Shown in pieces: positions 51,284 through 60,177 of a stretch of 60,177 nucleotides of DNA (its first letter is position 1; the number at the start of each line of letters is the position of its first letter). This DNA comes from Rhodobacter sp. (GTDB lineage: Bacteria; Pseudomonadota; Alphaproteobacteria; Rhodobacterales; Rhodobacteraceae). The stretch is from positions 1-60,177 of the forward strand of contig JAIYAE010000013.1 of the NCBI GenBank assembly GCA_027489175.1, in the 5' to 3' direction. The notes under the pieces were generated by a model. That model searched no databases. It saw only the letters and a list, made by a program, of their open reading frames with translations, and was not told the origin of the DNA. The translations under genes were made by a program, and so were the position numbers.

Positions 51284-52101
51284 AAGGCGTCCGCTACTAT
51301 CCCGGCTTTCTTCCGCTGACGATCCTCTGCCTCGTCGTCCTCTACGCCCCCCTCGCCGTCGTCGCGGTCTACAGCTTCAACGGCTCCGCCTCGATCACCG
51401 AATGGGGTGGCTTTTCCTTGCGCTGGTACACCGATGTCTTCACGGGGCCTGAGGCTGTACGCTTCGGCCAAGCCGCCTGGAACTCTCTCACCATCGCGCT
51501 GATCGCCGCGACGACCGCCACCGTCATCGCCACCGCCGCCGCCCTCGCCATGCTGCGCGCGGGGCCCTTCCGCGGACGGCAAGCGAGTTTCGCGCTGATC
51601 AACCTGCCCCTCATGGTGCCGGAAATCGTGATTGCCGTGGCCACCCTCATCTTCTTCTCGACCATCGGCCTGACCACCGGCTACCTGACCATCCTTCTGG
51701 CCCACATCACCTTCTGCATCCCCTTCGCCTACCTGCCCATCGCCGCCCGGCTTGAGGGGGTAGAGGGCACCTACGAACAGGCCGCCCGTGATCTTTACGC
51801 CACCCGCGCCCAGGCCTTCCGCCTGATCCTTCTGCCGCTCCTCATGCCGGGGGTGATCTCGGGCTGGCTTCTGGCCTTCATCATCAGCCTTGACGACTTC
51901 ATCATCACGAACTTCGTCAAAGGCGCGGGGATGGAGACATTGCCGACCGCCATCTTCGGCAGCGTCAAGCAGGGCATCAAGCCCAACATCATGGCCATTT
52001 CCACGCTGATGCTTCTCGTCAGCGTCCTCTTCGTGACCGCCGCCTACCTTATCAACCGCAAGGGCCGCCAAGCGCCCGCAACCCCAGGGAAAACCACATG
52101 A
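51280..52101 (+). CDS. potC: Polyamine-type ABC transporter permease (PotC-like)
   Basis: 273 aa, six membrane segments, [31 protein letters not shown] loop [19 protein letters not shown] and [20 protein letters not shown], which are PotC hallmarks. ATGA overlap with potB and potD ensures coupled translation. Confidence 0.93.
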   Translation: MKGVRYYPGFLPLTILCLVVLYAPLAVVAVYSFNGSASITEWGGFSLRWYTDVFTGPEAVRFGQAAWNSLTIALIAATTATVIATAAALAMLRAGPFRGRQASFALINLPLMVPEIVIAVATLIFFSTIGLTTGYLTILLAHITFCIPFAYLPIAARLEGVEGTYEQAARDLYATRAQAFRLILLPLLMPGVISGWLLAFIISLDDFIITNFVKGAGMETLPTAIFGSVKQGIKPNIMAISTLMLLVSVLFVTAAYLINRKGRQAPATPGKTT

Positions 52102-53117
52102 AAAAGCTTCTCCTGACCACCGCCTTCCTCGCCTCTCCCGCCTTCGCGGAAGGCGAGCTCAAGGTCTACCACTGGTTCGAATACATCCCCGAAGACCTCG
52201 TCCAGAAGTTTGAGGCCGAGACAGGGATCGACGTCACCATCGACACCTACGACAGCAACGAAGCGATGCTTGCCGCGCTCAAGGCCGGGAAGCTTGGCCA
52301 GTACGACGTGGCCGTCCCTGCCGATTTCATGGTCGGCATCATGGCCGCCGACGGCATGCTTGACAGCTACACGCCCGAAGAGATGCCAAACCACGCCAAC
52401 ATTGCGCCGCAGTGGATGGACGTGCCCTTCGACCCCGCCCGCACACATTCGATCCCCTACCAGTGGGGCTCTACCTCCTTTGCCGTGAACCGTGATGTCT
52501 ATGCGGGCGACATCTCCTCGCTTGCCATCATGTTCGACCCGCCGGCCGAGCTGCAGGGCAAGATCAACGTTCTCGACAGCCAGAATGAGGTGCTGATCCT
52601 TGGCTCGCTCTACCTCGGCATCCCGCAATGCACGCAGGACCGGGCGCAGTTGAAGGCGCTGAACGACATGCTTTTGAACGCCAAGCAGCACTGGGCCAGC
52701 TTCGGCTCAGACATCGCGAAGGACGTGCTCGTCAGCGGCGACGCGGCGGCGGGGATGATCTACAACGGCTTTTCCGCCAAGGCGCGGGCCGAGGGCGCGA
52801 ATGTCGAATATTCCTACCCCAAGGAAGGCCACGTCCTCTGGATGGACAACGTCGTCCTTCTGAAAGACGCTCCGAACCGCGACAACGCATTGAAATTCAT
52901 GAACTTCCTGCTTGAGCCGGAAAATGCAGCCGCCGTCACGAACTACGCCGCCTATACCTCTGGCGTGACGGGGGTAGAGCCGTTCCTGGATGACGCAATC
53001 AAGAACAGCCCGGAAAACAACCCGCCCGCAGGCATCACCCCTGGCGTCTTTGCCCAGGCCTGCGACCAGGAAACCCAGCAGCTCTACGACGCGATCTGGA
53101 CCAACCTGAAGAAATGA
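52098..53117 (+). CDS. potD: Polyamine-type ABC transporter binding protein (PotD-like)
   Basis: 339 aa. Signal peptide [17 protein letters not shown], then [23 protein letters not shown] and [16 protein letters not shown]. PotD-type aromatic/acidic residues that bind polyamine chains are partly present ([14 protein letters not shown]). It is followed by a strong hairpin and then enzyme genes. Ligand likely an amine, specific compound unknown. Confidence 0.9.
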   Translation: MKKLLLTTAFLASPAFAEGELKVYHWFEYIPEDLVQKFEAETGIDVTIDTYDSNEAMLAALKAGKLGQYDVAVPADFMVGIMAADGMLDSYTPEEMPNHANIAPQWMDVPFDPARTHSIPYQWGSTSFAVNRDVYAGDISSLAIMFDPPAELQGKINVLDSQNEVLILGSLYLGIPQCTQDRAQLKALNDMLLNAKQHWASFGSDIAKDVLVSGDAAAGMIYNGFSAKARAEGANVEYSYPKEGHVLWMDNVVLLKDAPNRDNALKFMNFLLEPENAAAVTNYAAYTSGVTGVEPFLDDAIKNSPENNPPAGITPGVFAQACDQETQQLYDAIWTNLKK

Positions 53118-53177
53118 CCACAGCGGGGGGGCCGCACAGACCGGCCCCCATTCTATGTCCACAAGTATCCCGGGGGT

Positions 53178-53195
53178 CCGGGGGCTGGCCCCCGG
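53178..53195 (+). other. Hairpin just before the nitrilase-family start
   Basis: CCGGGGGC and GCCCCCGG are perfect inverted arms with 2 bases between them (about a 7-bp stem with a 4-base loop). It lies 9 bases before the ATG at 53205, in the normal ribosome-binding-site position, and could limit translation of the enzyme genes relative to the binding protein. Similar G-rich hairpins are common between rhodobacterial genes. Confidence 0.45.
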
Positions 53196-53204
53196 TAGCA
53201 CCAT

Positions 53205-53960
53205 ATGAAACTCGCACTCTGGCAGGGCACCTCACCCGCCCAAGACCTTGAAGCCGCGCTCACCCAGGCCGAGGCCGCCCTTCAGGCCGCCGCCACGATG
53301 GGCGCTGCCGCCCTTGTGCTGCCTGAGGTTTGGCTTCAGGGCTACAATCAGCCGGACATCTCGGCCCGCGCGATCCCCCTCGACAGCCCGCCCATGCACC
53401 GCCTTGCCAAGGCCGCGAAGGCCGCGCAAGTCACACTCGTCACCGGCTATGCCGAACGCGACGGCGACACCGTCCACAACTCCGCCGCCTGCTTCAGCCC
53501 CGCCGGCGGGCTTCTCTGCAATTACCGCAAGGTCCAGCTTTACGGTCCCCGCGAACGTGCACTTTATACCCCCGGTGACAGCCTGCCCACCTTCCGCTTG
53601 GGCACCGAAACCGCCGCAATCCTGATCTGTTACGACATTGAATTTGCGCCGCATATCAAGTCACTCGCCGACCGTGGCGCGACCGTGATCCTGGCCCCCA
53701 CCGCCAACATGCAGCCCTTCACTCATGTCGTTCGCCATACCGTTCCCGCCATGGCCGCGAACCACGGCATCAGCATCGCCTACGCCAACTACTGCGGCAC
53801 GGAAGGCGACCTGACCTATATGGGAGGCTCACTCATCGCCGGCCCGCATGGCGAGGTCCTGGCCCAGGCCGGGGATACCCCCGCCCTTCTGATCGCCGAA
53901 CTTCCGCCCCGCGACCCCGACCGCCTTTCGACCCAATCCGCCGACCTGAGGCCCCTCTGA
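53205..53960 (+). CDS. Carbon-nitrogen hydrolase (nitrilase superfamily)
   Basis: 251 aa. Catalytic triad: Glu in VLPEVWLQGYN, Lys in NYRKVQLYG, Cys in LICYDIEFAPH. The last fits amidases/carbamoylputrescine-type branches more than true nitrilases. Converts an amide or carbamoyl group to acid plus ammonia. Third step candidate in the amine pathway, TGATG-coupled to the next gene. Substrate unknown; carbamoyl- or amide derivatives of polyamines are possible. Confidence 0.88.
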   Translation: MKLALWQGTSPAQDLEAALTQAEAALQAAATMGAAALVLPEVWLQGYNQPDISARAIPLDSPPMHRLAKAAKAAQVTLVTGYAERDGDTVHNSAACFSPAGGLLCNYRKVQLYGPRERALYTPGDSLPTFRLGTETAAILICYDIEFAPHIKSLADRGATVILAPTANMQPFTHVVRHTVPAMAANHGISIAYANYCGTEGDLTYMGGSLIAGPHGEVLAQAGDTPALLIAELPPRDPDRLSTQSADLRPL

Positions 53961-56038
53961 TGCGCGACCCTCGCCACGACATTCTGTTCCAGCCGCTTCG
54001 CATCGGCCCGAAGCTCGCCAAGAACCGCTTCTACCAGGTCCCGCATTGCAACGGCGGCGGCTACCGCGACCCTTCGGCTGTCACCGAAATGCGCCGCACC
54101 AAGGCCGAGGGTGGCTGGGGCGTGATCTTCACCGAACAGACCGAGATTCACCCGACCTCGGAAATCACACCCTTCATCGAACAGCATCTGTGGGAGGACA
54201 AGGATATCCCCGCCCTGGCACGAATGGCCGAGGCGATGAAATCCCAAGGCGCGCTGGCAGGCATCCAGCTGGCCTATTCCGGCATCAACGGCCCCAACCT
54301 CTACAGCCGCGAGGTGCCGCTTGCCGTCACCGGTGGCCCGATCCTGACCTTCACCTCTGACCCCGTCCAGGCCCGCACGATGGACAAGCAGGACATCCAG
54401 GACCTCCGCCGCTGGTTCCGCAACGCCTTCCGCCGCAGCCAGCAGGCGGGCTTTGACCTGATCTGCCTTTACGGCGCCCACGGGTTTGGCATCCTGCAGC
54501 ACTTCCTTTCCCGCGCCACCAACCACCGCACCGACGAATACGGTGGCAGCCTTGAAAACCGGTCAAGGTTCCTGCGCGAAATCGTTGAGGATGCACGCGA
54601 AACCACGAAAGGGGAGCTTGGCATCACCCTGCGCATGTCGCTTCACGAGGCGGGAACCCACGGCTTTTCCAACGCCGAACTGCGCGACTTCATTGGCATG
54701 CACGCTGACCTGCCCGACCTTTGGGACCTCGCGCATGGCACGTGGGAGGCGTGCTCCGGCACCTCCCGCTTCACCCCAGAGGGCGCTCAGGAAGACCTCG
54801 TCAAGGGCATCAAGGACCTCACGACCAAGCCCGTCGTCGGTGTCGGCCGCTTCACATCCCCCGACGCCATGGTCCGCCAGATCAAGGCCGGCATCCTTGA
54901 CTTCATCGGTGCCGCCAGACCCTCCATCGCTGATCCCTTCCTGCCGAAAAAGGTCGAAGAGGGCCGCTACGAAGACATCCGCGAATGCATCGGCTGCAAC
55001 ATCTGCGTCTCGGGCGACATGACGGGCGGGATCAGCCGCTGCACCCAGAACACCGCCTTCATGGAGGAATGGCGCAAGGGCTGGCACCCCGACCGTGCGC
55101 GGCCCAAGGGGCCTAGCGAGTCCGTCCTGATCGTCGGCGCTGGCCCAACGGGGCTGGAAGCCGCCCTGCAAGCTGCCAGACGCGGCTACAAGGTCACCCT
55201 TGCTGAAGCCAGCACCACCCTCGGCGGTCGGGTGGCCAAAGAGCGTCAGCTTCCCGGCCTTTCCGCCTGGGGCCGCGTCGCCGACTACCGTACCGGCCAA
55301 CTTGCGCCGATGCCGAAGGTGGAAATTTATCGAGACAGCCCCCTTACGCCCGAAGATATCCTTGCGATTGGCGCGGACCATGTCGCCATCGCCACCGGCG
55401 CCACCTGGCGGCGCGATGCCGTCGCACGCCTTCATTTGCACGGGGTCCCCACCGATCCGGCGATGCCCCTCTACACCCCCGATGACCTGATGGCAGGCCG
55501 CATCCCCGAAGGCCTGACCGTCACGCTTTACGACGACGATCATTTCTACATGGGCTCCGTCCTTGCCGAACTCCTCGTCCAGAAGGGCAACAAGGTCCAT
55601 TTCGTCACCCCCGCAGTGAAAGTCGCCGAATGGACAGACAACACGCTGGAGCAAGGCACAATCATGCGCCGGCTGATGGATCTGGACCTCACCTTCCATT
55701 TCAGCAAAGCCCCGGAGGCCATTGGTCCGAAGGACATAACGCTTGGCTGCACCTGGACGGGCCGCCAGTCCACCTTGCCGACTGAAGCCGTCGTCTATGT
55801 GACTTCCCGCACTCCGAATGACGGTCTTTTCCACGCCACCAATGCCCTCGACTGGCAAAGCCAAGGCCTCAGGTCGCTAAAGCTCATCGGCGATGCCGCT
55901 GCGCCCGGCCCCATCGCCTGGGCCACCTACGCCGGGCGCGCCTGGGCCGAAGCACTCGACATGCCCGACCGGGGCGATACCCTGACCTTCCGCCGCGAGG
56001 TCGCAGCACTTGATCCCGGCGCGTCGCTTCTACCCTGA
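53960..56038 (+). CDS. TMADH/histamine-dehydrogenase-like flavoprotein
   Basis: 692 aa with a TIM-barrel FMN domain (1-340), a 4Fe-4S motif C343-x2-C346-x2-C349-x11-C361, and an FAD/ADP-binding domain from SVLIVGAGPTGLEAAL (388) to the end. Closest in layout to trimethylamine dehydrogenase. Aligned from memory, positions equivalent to TMADH Tyr60 and Trp355 are Gln60 and Asp353 here, as in histamine dehydrogenase, which would favour a primary or di-amine over trimethylamine. Products would be an aldehyde and ammonia. Directly after the nitrilase gene and before RidA. Confidence 0.87.
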   Translation: MRDPRHDILFQPLRIGPKLAKNRFYQVPHCNGGGYRDPSAVTEMRRTKAEGGWGVIFTEQTEIHPTSEITPFIEQHLWEDKDIPALARMAEAMKSQGALAGIQLAYSGINGPNLYSREVPLAVTGGPILTFTSDPVQARTMDKQDIQDLRRWFRNAFRRSQQAGFDLICLYGAHGFGILQHFLSRATNHRTDEYGGSLENRSRFLREIVEDARETTKGELGITLRMSLHEAGTHGFSNAELRDFIGMHADLPDLWDLAHGTWEACSGTSRFTPEGAQEDLVKGIKDLTTKPVVGVGRFTSPDAMVRQIKAGILDFIGAARPSIADPFLPKKVEEGRYEDIRECIGCNICVSGDMTGGISRCTQNTAFMEEWRKGWHPDRARPKGPSESVLIVGAGPTGLEAALQAARRGYKVTLAEASTTLGGRVAKERQLPGLSAWGRVADYRTGQLAPMPKVEIYRDSPLTPEDILAIGADHVAIATGATWRRDAVARLHLHGVPTDPAMPLYTPDDLMAGRIPEGLTVTLYDDDHFYMGSVLAELLVQKGNKVHFVTPAVKVAEWTDNTLEQGTIMRRLMDLDLTFHFSKAPEAIGPKDITLGCTWTGRQSTLPTEAVVYVTSRTPNDGLFHATNALDWQSQGLRSLKLIGDAAAPGPIAWATYAGRAWAEALDMPDRGDTLTFRREVAALDPGASLLP

Positions 56039-56052
56039 CAAGGACACCGACC

Positions 56053-56475
56053 ATGACCCACTTCCGCCACCGCAAGTTCAACACCAAGGACACCTACCCC
56101 GAGCAGAAGCTGGACAATGACCTTGCCCAGGCCGTCGTGGCGCGGGGGCGGATCGTCTTCCTGCGCGGTCAGTGTCCGCAGGACCTGGACACCGCCAAGG
56201 ACATCGGCAGCCATGACCCGGTAGAGCAGACCCACAAGGTGATGCAGAACATCCGGCAGCTGATGGAGGAGGTAGGGGGCGACATGAGCCACCTTTGCAA
56301 GGTCGTGGTCTACCTGACCGACGTCCGCCACCGCGAGGCGGTCTACCGCACGATGGGGGAATACATCAAAGGGGTGCATCCAGTCTCAACCGGGGTGGTG
56401 GTGACGGCGCTCGCCCGGCCAAGCTGGCTGGTGGAGATTGATGGCACCGCGGTGATCCCGGACGACGGCAAATGA
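56053..56475 (+). CDS. RidA-family protein
   Basis: 140 aa Rid/YjgF/UK114 trimer fold: VARGRIVFLRGQCPQDLD, a VEQTHKVMQNIRQLMEEVGGDMSHLCKVVVYLTD core and PVSTGVVVTALARPSWLVEIDGTA. The Arg that lies in the RidA deaminase site (usually R105 in TxVxV) appears replaced in ALARPSWLVEID by R in LARPSW. RidA hydrolyses reactive enamine/imines, which an amine-oxidising flavoenzyme would produce; fits the neighbour. Confidence 0.87.
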   Translation: MTHFRHRKFNTKDTYPEQKLDNDLAQAVVARGRIVFLRGQCPQDLDTAKDIGSHDPVEQTHKVMQNIRQLMEEVGGDMSHLCKVVVYLTDVRHREAVYRTMGEYIKGVHPVSTGVVVTALARPSWLVEIDGTAVIPDDGK

Positions 56476-57143
56476 CCTTCTCCATCGTCGCCCGCTGCGC
56501 CAAGACGGGGCAGTTCGGCATCGCGATTTCGTCCTCATCCCCAGCCGTCGCGGCGCGCTGTGCCCATGTGCGGGCGGGGGTGGGGGCGGTGGCAAGCCAG
56601 AACATCACCGACCCGGCGCTGGGCCCACTGGTGCTGGACCGGCTGGCGGACGGGTTGCCCGCCGGGGATGCCTTGAAGGCGGTCACCGGCGGGCGGCTGC
56701 ACATCGAATATCGCCAGCTTCTGGTGGTGGACCGTGCGGGAGGGGTGGCGATCCATTCGGGCTCGCAGGTGCTTGGCCTTTGGGGCGAGGCGACGGGGAT
56801 GGGCTGTGCGGCCGGGGGTAACCTTCTGGGGGACCCCGGGATTCCGGCGGCCATGGTTGCAGCCTTTGAGACTTCGGCGGGGCATCTTGGCGAACGGCTG
56901 CTGCGGGCGCTGGAGGCTGGGCTTGCCAAGGGCGGCGAGGCGGGGCCGGTGCGGTCGGCTGGGTTGAAGGTTGCGGACCGGCTGGACTGGCCGCTGGTAG
57001 ACCTGCGGATCGACTGGGCGGATGACCCCATCGGCATGCTGCGGGCGGCGTGGGAGGTCTATGCCCCGCAGATGGCCGCCTATGTCCAGCGCGCCGAAGA
57101 TCCGACCCAGGCGCCCTCCTACGGCGTGCCAGGGGATGAGTAG
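56472..57143 (+). CDS. DUF1028 protein (Ntn-hydrolase-like)
   Basis: 223 aa. TFSIVARCAKTGQFGIAISSSSPAVAARC is the DUF1028 N terminus; the second residue Thr could be the N-terminal nucleophile after methionine removal. VGAVASQNITDP and a final MLRAAWEVYAPQM follow. Related proteins have been predicted as peptidoglycan or amide hydrolases; function in this setting unknown. ATGA overlap with RidA gene. Confidence 0.86.
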   Translation: MTFSIVARCAKTGQFGIAISSSSPAVAARCAHVRAGVGAVASQNITDPALGPLVLDRLADGLPAGDALKAVTGGRLHIEYRQLLVVDRAGGVAIHSGSQVLGLWGEATGMGCAAGGNLLGDPGIPAAMVAAFETSAGHLGERLLRALEAGLAKGGEAGPVRSAGLKVADRLDWPLVDLRIDWADDPIGMLRAAWEVYAPQMAAYVQRAEDPTQAPSYGVPGDE

Positions 57144-57152
57144 GCGCCAGCC

Positions 57153-57254
57153 ATGAAGAAATCGTTAATGCCCACATCCAACACTATGATTAAAATAGGA
57201 AATCAGAAAATGTCCACCGTGGACAGTTTCGCCAATGGGGGCCGGAAAGCATGA
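57153..57254 (+). CDS. Possible 33-aa upstream reading frame of the FMO gene
   Basis: ATG at 57153 begins MKKSLMPTSNTMIKIGNQKM and continues to a TGA at 57252-57254 that overlaps the FMO start codon (ATGA). The ribosome binding site is weak (GTAGGCG) and composition is A+T-richer than neighbours. It may be chance or a leader peptide giving translational coupling. Confidence 0.25.
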   Translation: MKKSLMPTSNTMIKIGNQKMSTVDSFANGGRKA

Positions 57255-58474
57255 TCGAGACCATCCATACCCTCGTCATCGGGGCCGGGCAGGCGGGGGT
57301 TGCGACCTCGGCCCATTTGGCGAAGCGGGGCGTGCCGCATCTGGTGCTGGAGCGCGCCCGGATCGCCGAGCGTTGGCGGTCGGAACGTTGGGACAGCCTG
57401 GTCGCCAACGGCCCGGCCTGGCATGACCGCTTCCCCGAAGCGGAGTTTTCCGACATCGACCCAGAGGCCTTCGCCCCCAAAGAGGCCGTCGCCGGGTACT
57501 TTGAGACCTTTGCCAAGGCGCGTGACTTGCCGATCCGCACGGGCGTTGCCGTGACCCGGCTGGAACGGCACGGCGAAGGGTTCCGCGCCACGACTGCGCA
57601 AGGCGTGATCGAGGCGCGCCATGTGGTCGTCGCCACCGGGCCGTTCCAGAAGCCGGTGATCCCGACCGTGGTGACCGATCCCGGCATCACCCAGCTGCAT
57701 TCCAACGCCTACAAGAACCCCGCCGCTCTGCCACCGGGCGCGGTGCTGGTGGTCGGCGCAGGCTCTTCCGGTGCGCAGATCGCGGAAGAGCTGGCACGTG
57801 CTGGGCGGCGGGTCTTCCTTTCCGTGGGCCCGCACGACCGGCCGCCCCGGCGCTACCGGGGGCAGGATTTCGTCTGGTGGCTGGGGAAACTGGGCAAATG
57901 GGACCTGAAAGCCCCGACCCCAGGGACCGAGCATGTGACGATTGCGGTCAGCGGGGCCTATGGCGGGCATACGATGGACTTCCGCCGCCTTGCCGCGCTG
58001 GGCGTCACGCTTCTTGGCCGGTCGGGGGAGTATCGCGAAGGCACGCTGCATATCGCAAATGATCTGGCCACCAACATCGAAAATGGCGACCGGAACTATC
58101 TGTCGGTGCTGGACGAGGCTGATGCCTATGCGGAGGCCCAGGGTCTGACCCTGCCGGAGGAGCCGGAGGCGCGCCAGTTCCTGCCCCTGCCGCCTGCGGT
58201 GACCAACCCGATCCGAACGCTGGACCTCAAGGCCGAAGGGATCACTTCCATCCTCTGGGCCACGGGCTTCGAGCTGGATTTCAGCTGGATCGCTATCGAC
58301 GCCTTCCGCCCGGACGGCCTCCCGCGCCATAGCGAAGGCGTCAGCGATATCCCCGGCCTCTATTTCGTCGGCCTGCCCTGGCTTTCCTGCCGGGGGTCGG
58401 CCTTCATCTGGGGCGCCTGGCGCGATGCTGAGTGGCTGGCAGAGCGGATCGCCAAACCACAGGCGGTAACGTAA
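57251..58474 (+). CDS. FMO-type flavin monooxygenase
   Basis: 407 aa. N-terminal FAD motif VIGAGQAGVATSAHL and the second NADPH motif VVGAGSSGAQIAEEL, with ATGPFQKP (FMO-like ATG) and LWATGFELDFSWI, place it in the FMO/N-hydroxylating monooxygenase class related to CzcO. Probably oxidises a nitrogen, sulfur or ketone group of the imported compound. Last gene of the block; GGGGGCCGGAAAGC is upstream of the ATG. Confidence 0.87.
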   Translation: MIETIHTLVIGAGQAGVATSAHLAKRGVPHLVLERARIAERWRSERWDSLVANGPAWHDRFPEAEFSDIDPEAFAPKEAVAGYFETFAKARDLPIRTGVAVTRLERHGEGFRATTAQGVIEARHVVVATGPFQKPVIPTVVTDPGITQLHSNAYKNPAALPPGAVLVVGAGSSGAQIAEELARAGRRVFLSVGPHDRPPRRYRGQDFVWWLGKLGKWDLKAPTPGTEHVTIAVSGAYGGHTMDFRRLAALGVTLLGRSGEYREGTLHIANDLATNIENGDRNYLSVLDEADAYAEAQGLTLPEEPEARQFLPLPPAVTNPIRTLDLKAEGITSILWATGFELDFSWIAIDAFRPDGLPRHSEGVSDIPGLYFVGLPWLSCRGSAFIWGAWRDAEWLAERIAKPQAVT

Positions 58475-59043
58475 GCCGCGCCCTCTACCAGACTTTCGCG
58501 TCACCCATGGCAAGGACGGCGATTTAGGGTGTTCCAGTCTGGGTGCTGCTTCTGACAAGCCGATGCGCCGACGTGAACTGCAACGACGTCAAGCCGTCAG
58601 CACTCATGCCGCGTTTAAACTGAACCGAGGCTACCCATTCGCCGTCCTAAGTATGTGATATACATAAATTAGGGGAAGGTGGCGGAGGGGATGGGCCTGG
58701 CATCCAACCTTCTCCAGCCGTTCCCGCATTGATATTGTTTCACCCAACTTCCAGTTCGAATCCCTCGCTACGAAACAGGGCCATGACAGCGCTTGCTAGT
58801 TGCCGCATCGCTGCGGTTCTGCTCCAGGTCATTGAAGCTGCCTGTGCCTGACCGGATGACGAATGAGCGCTGCCGCCCGAGACAGATTCCTTGCGGATTT
58901 ATCTGGTCAAGTAGGGTTTAGCGCCGCAAAAATCCGATTGGATTTCCAATGGTGGTCTGGAATGCTGGTACACAGTAGCGTGATGACGCAGGTACGCGTG
59001 GCAATCATCTGACAATCATCGAGCGTTGACCGGAGCGGGACCC
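58475..59043. other. 569-base intergenic region without recognised feature
   Basis: Contains no convincing gene, tRNA or T-run terminator. A+T-rich ATGTGATATACATAAATTAG lies near 58655-58674 and could be part of a promoter. Several stop codons interrupt all frames. The segment before 59044 may include the promoter of the cell-surface gene. Confidence 0.45.
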
Positions 59044-60177
59044 ATGAGAGTGTTGAAAAGGCTTTGCAAAAGGTCGGCGCAACTTTTTGTGGCGCTCATT
59101 GCGGTGTCCTTTCTGACCCTCATCGGATCGATGGCAGAAGCCCAGCACTCATCGACCGAATGTCCCGCGCAGACGGCGACCGTCACCAGCGGGGGGACCG
59201 TCACGATCGACGTATCGGATTGCGCCTTCAACATCGGTTTCGCCGGCATTGGAGTGATAGATGGCGGATCCTTTGGCCCTGCCGACTTTGAGGACCATGG
59301 GTCCGCCATCCTGCGTATCACGGGAGGCTCATGGTTTCTGGACTATAGCCACAACGGCTCTACGGGGGTTGGCGGAACGGATGTATTCGAATTCGCCGAC
59401 GGGTCGTTTGCAGGCACCGGCGATGTCCAGGTCACGATCACCATCAACGCCTCGGCCTCGCCGATCACGGTCTCACCCGCGGCACTGCCCGCCCTTACCG
59501 CTGGCACGCCGATGTCGCAGACGCTCACCTCGTCCGGGGGCGTTGGAAGCTATACCTACACGCCGCAAAGCGGCTCCCTGCCGCCCGGGCTTTCCCTGAC
59601 AAGTGGGGGTGTCATCAGCGGCACGCCGACACAACGCGGCGCCTATTCGTTCAGCGTGCGCTCCACCGACAGCAACGGCCAGTTCGTTGATCGGGGATAT
59701 ACCGGCTCGGTCGCCAACCCGACACTCAGCATCTCGCCAGGATCAGCGACGGCCTCGCGCAACACCTTCTTCAGCCAGACGCTGTCGGTGACGGGTGGCG
59801 TGGCACCTTATTCCTTCCTGCTCGAAACGGGGGCGTTGCCTTCGGGCATCACCCTGTCGTCTGGGGGGGTCATCAGCGGGACCACGACAGGAACCGTGGG
59901 GGCCTATCCGATCACGGTTCGGGTGACCGACAGCAGCACTGGCCCCGGGCAGTATTTCGAGGTCGAGACTTTCACCCTGAACCTGACAAACAACTCTCCG
60001 CCGACCGCCAACGCGGGGGGTGACCAGACCGTTGCCTCAGGGGCAGGGGTGACCTTGAACGGCACCGGCTCCTCCGACCCTGAAGCGCAGCCGCTAACCT
60101 ACAGCTGGAGCCAGACCGGCGGGCCTGCGGTAATCCTGAGCAGCGCCAGCGCCGCGCAGCCGACCTTCACCGCGCCG
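59044..60177 (+). CDS. Secreted Ig-like repeat protein, 5' part
   Basis: Open to the right edge (378 codons seen). Signal peptide: KRSAQLFVALIAVSFLTLIG with cleavage near AEA. Then a beta-rich N-terminal domain, then two putative Ig (He_PIG) repeats, each with a LPPGLSLTSGGVISGTPT-like core (the second LPSGITLSSGGVISGTTT), and a PKD-like domain beginning NSPPTANAGGDQTVASGAGV and QPLTYSWSQTGGPAV. Such domains are found in large adhesins and exported surface proteins. The rest is outside the window; ATG at 59044 follows GGAGCGGGACCC. Confidence 0.82.
   Translation, partial: MRVLKRLCKRSAQLFVALIAVSFLTLIGSMAEAQHSSTECPAQTATVTSGGTVTIDVSDCAFNIGFAGIGVIDGGSFGPADFEDHGSAILRITGGSWFLDYSHNGSTGVGGTDVFEFADGSFAGTGDVQVTITINASASPITVSPAALPALTAGTPMSQTLTSSGGVGSYTYTPQSGSLPPGLSLTSGGVISGTPTQRGAYSFSVRSTDSNGQFVDRGYTGSVANPTLSISPGSATASRNTFFSQTLSVTGGVAPYSFLLETGALPSGITLSSGGVISGTTTGTVGAYPITVRVTDSSTGPGQYFEVETFTLNLTNNSPPTANAGGDQTVASGAGVTLNGTGSSDPEAQPLTYSWSQTGGPAVILSSASAAQPTFTAP

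Noticed and set aside
53960..56038. 2,4-dienoyl-CoA reductase (fadH)
   Set aside because: Same fold, but the Fe-S segment and barrel motifs fit amine dehydrogenases better and the neighbours are amine-type genes.
58740..58775. GTTCGAATCCC resembling a tRNA T loop
   Set aside because: The flanking bases do not form the required T stem and no acceptor or anticodon arm is present.

Overview
The window is chromosomal DNA of a high-G+C alphaproteobacterium, most likely Rhodobacteraceae/Paracoccaceae. This rests on the alphaproteobacterial type of initiator tRNA, the gene families present, dense operons with 4-bp ATGA overlaps, and many codons ending in G or C. No CRISPR array, transposase, integrase or prophage was seen.

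Layout. 1-65 is the 3' part of an initiator tRNA, plausibly the tail of an rRNA operon, followed by adenine deaminase. 2.1-13.1 kb is a sulfur block: a sulfonate operon (flavin monooxygenase, FMN reductase, ABC importer), a sulfate importer operon, an Rrf2 regulator, a DecR-like Lrp/AsnC regulator, and an RBBP9/YdeN-type hydrolase with a 51-aa membrane protein. Four promoter regions here share the motif TACACGAyAA in the same orientation relative to the downstream gene. 13.3-15.0 kb is a graveyard of three decayed genes. 15.3-19.4 kb holds an unknown protein, then an ECF sigma/anti-sigma pair, a secreted Ser/Asn-repeat protein and an Asp/Gly-rich subtilase; the last two share an ECF-type promoter pattern.

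20.9-34.2 kb is a sugar-acid (gluconate/idonate) island with two LacI-type regulators, at least five LacI-type operators, gluconokinase, 5-ketogluconate reductase, idonate dehydrogenase, lactonase, 6-phosphogluconate dehydrogenase and a ribose-type ABC importer. 34.4-36.9 kb encodes a Na+/H+-type antiporter with a cyclic-nucleotide-binding-like tail. 37.0-43.1 kb is the urea importer urtABCDE. 43.6-48.3 kb has an ABC1/UbiB-type kinase and a LysR-linked small redox operon.

48.4-58.5 kb is the most unusual block: a LuxR-type regulator faces an operon of a polyamine-type ABC importer, a nitrilase-family amidohydrolase, a trimethylamine/histamine-dehydrogenase-like flavoprotein, a RidA protein, a DUF1028 protein and an FMO-type monooxygenase. 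It looks like an uptake and oxidation pathway for an amine whose identity the sequence does not give. A perfect palindrome sits at the regulator's start codon. The window ends inside a secreted protein with Ig-like repeats.
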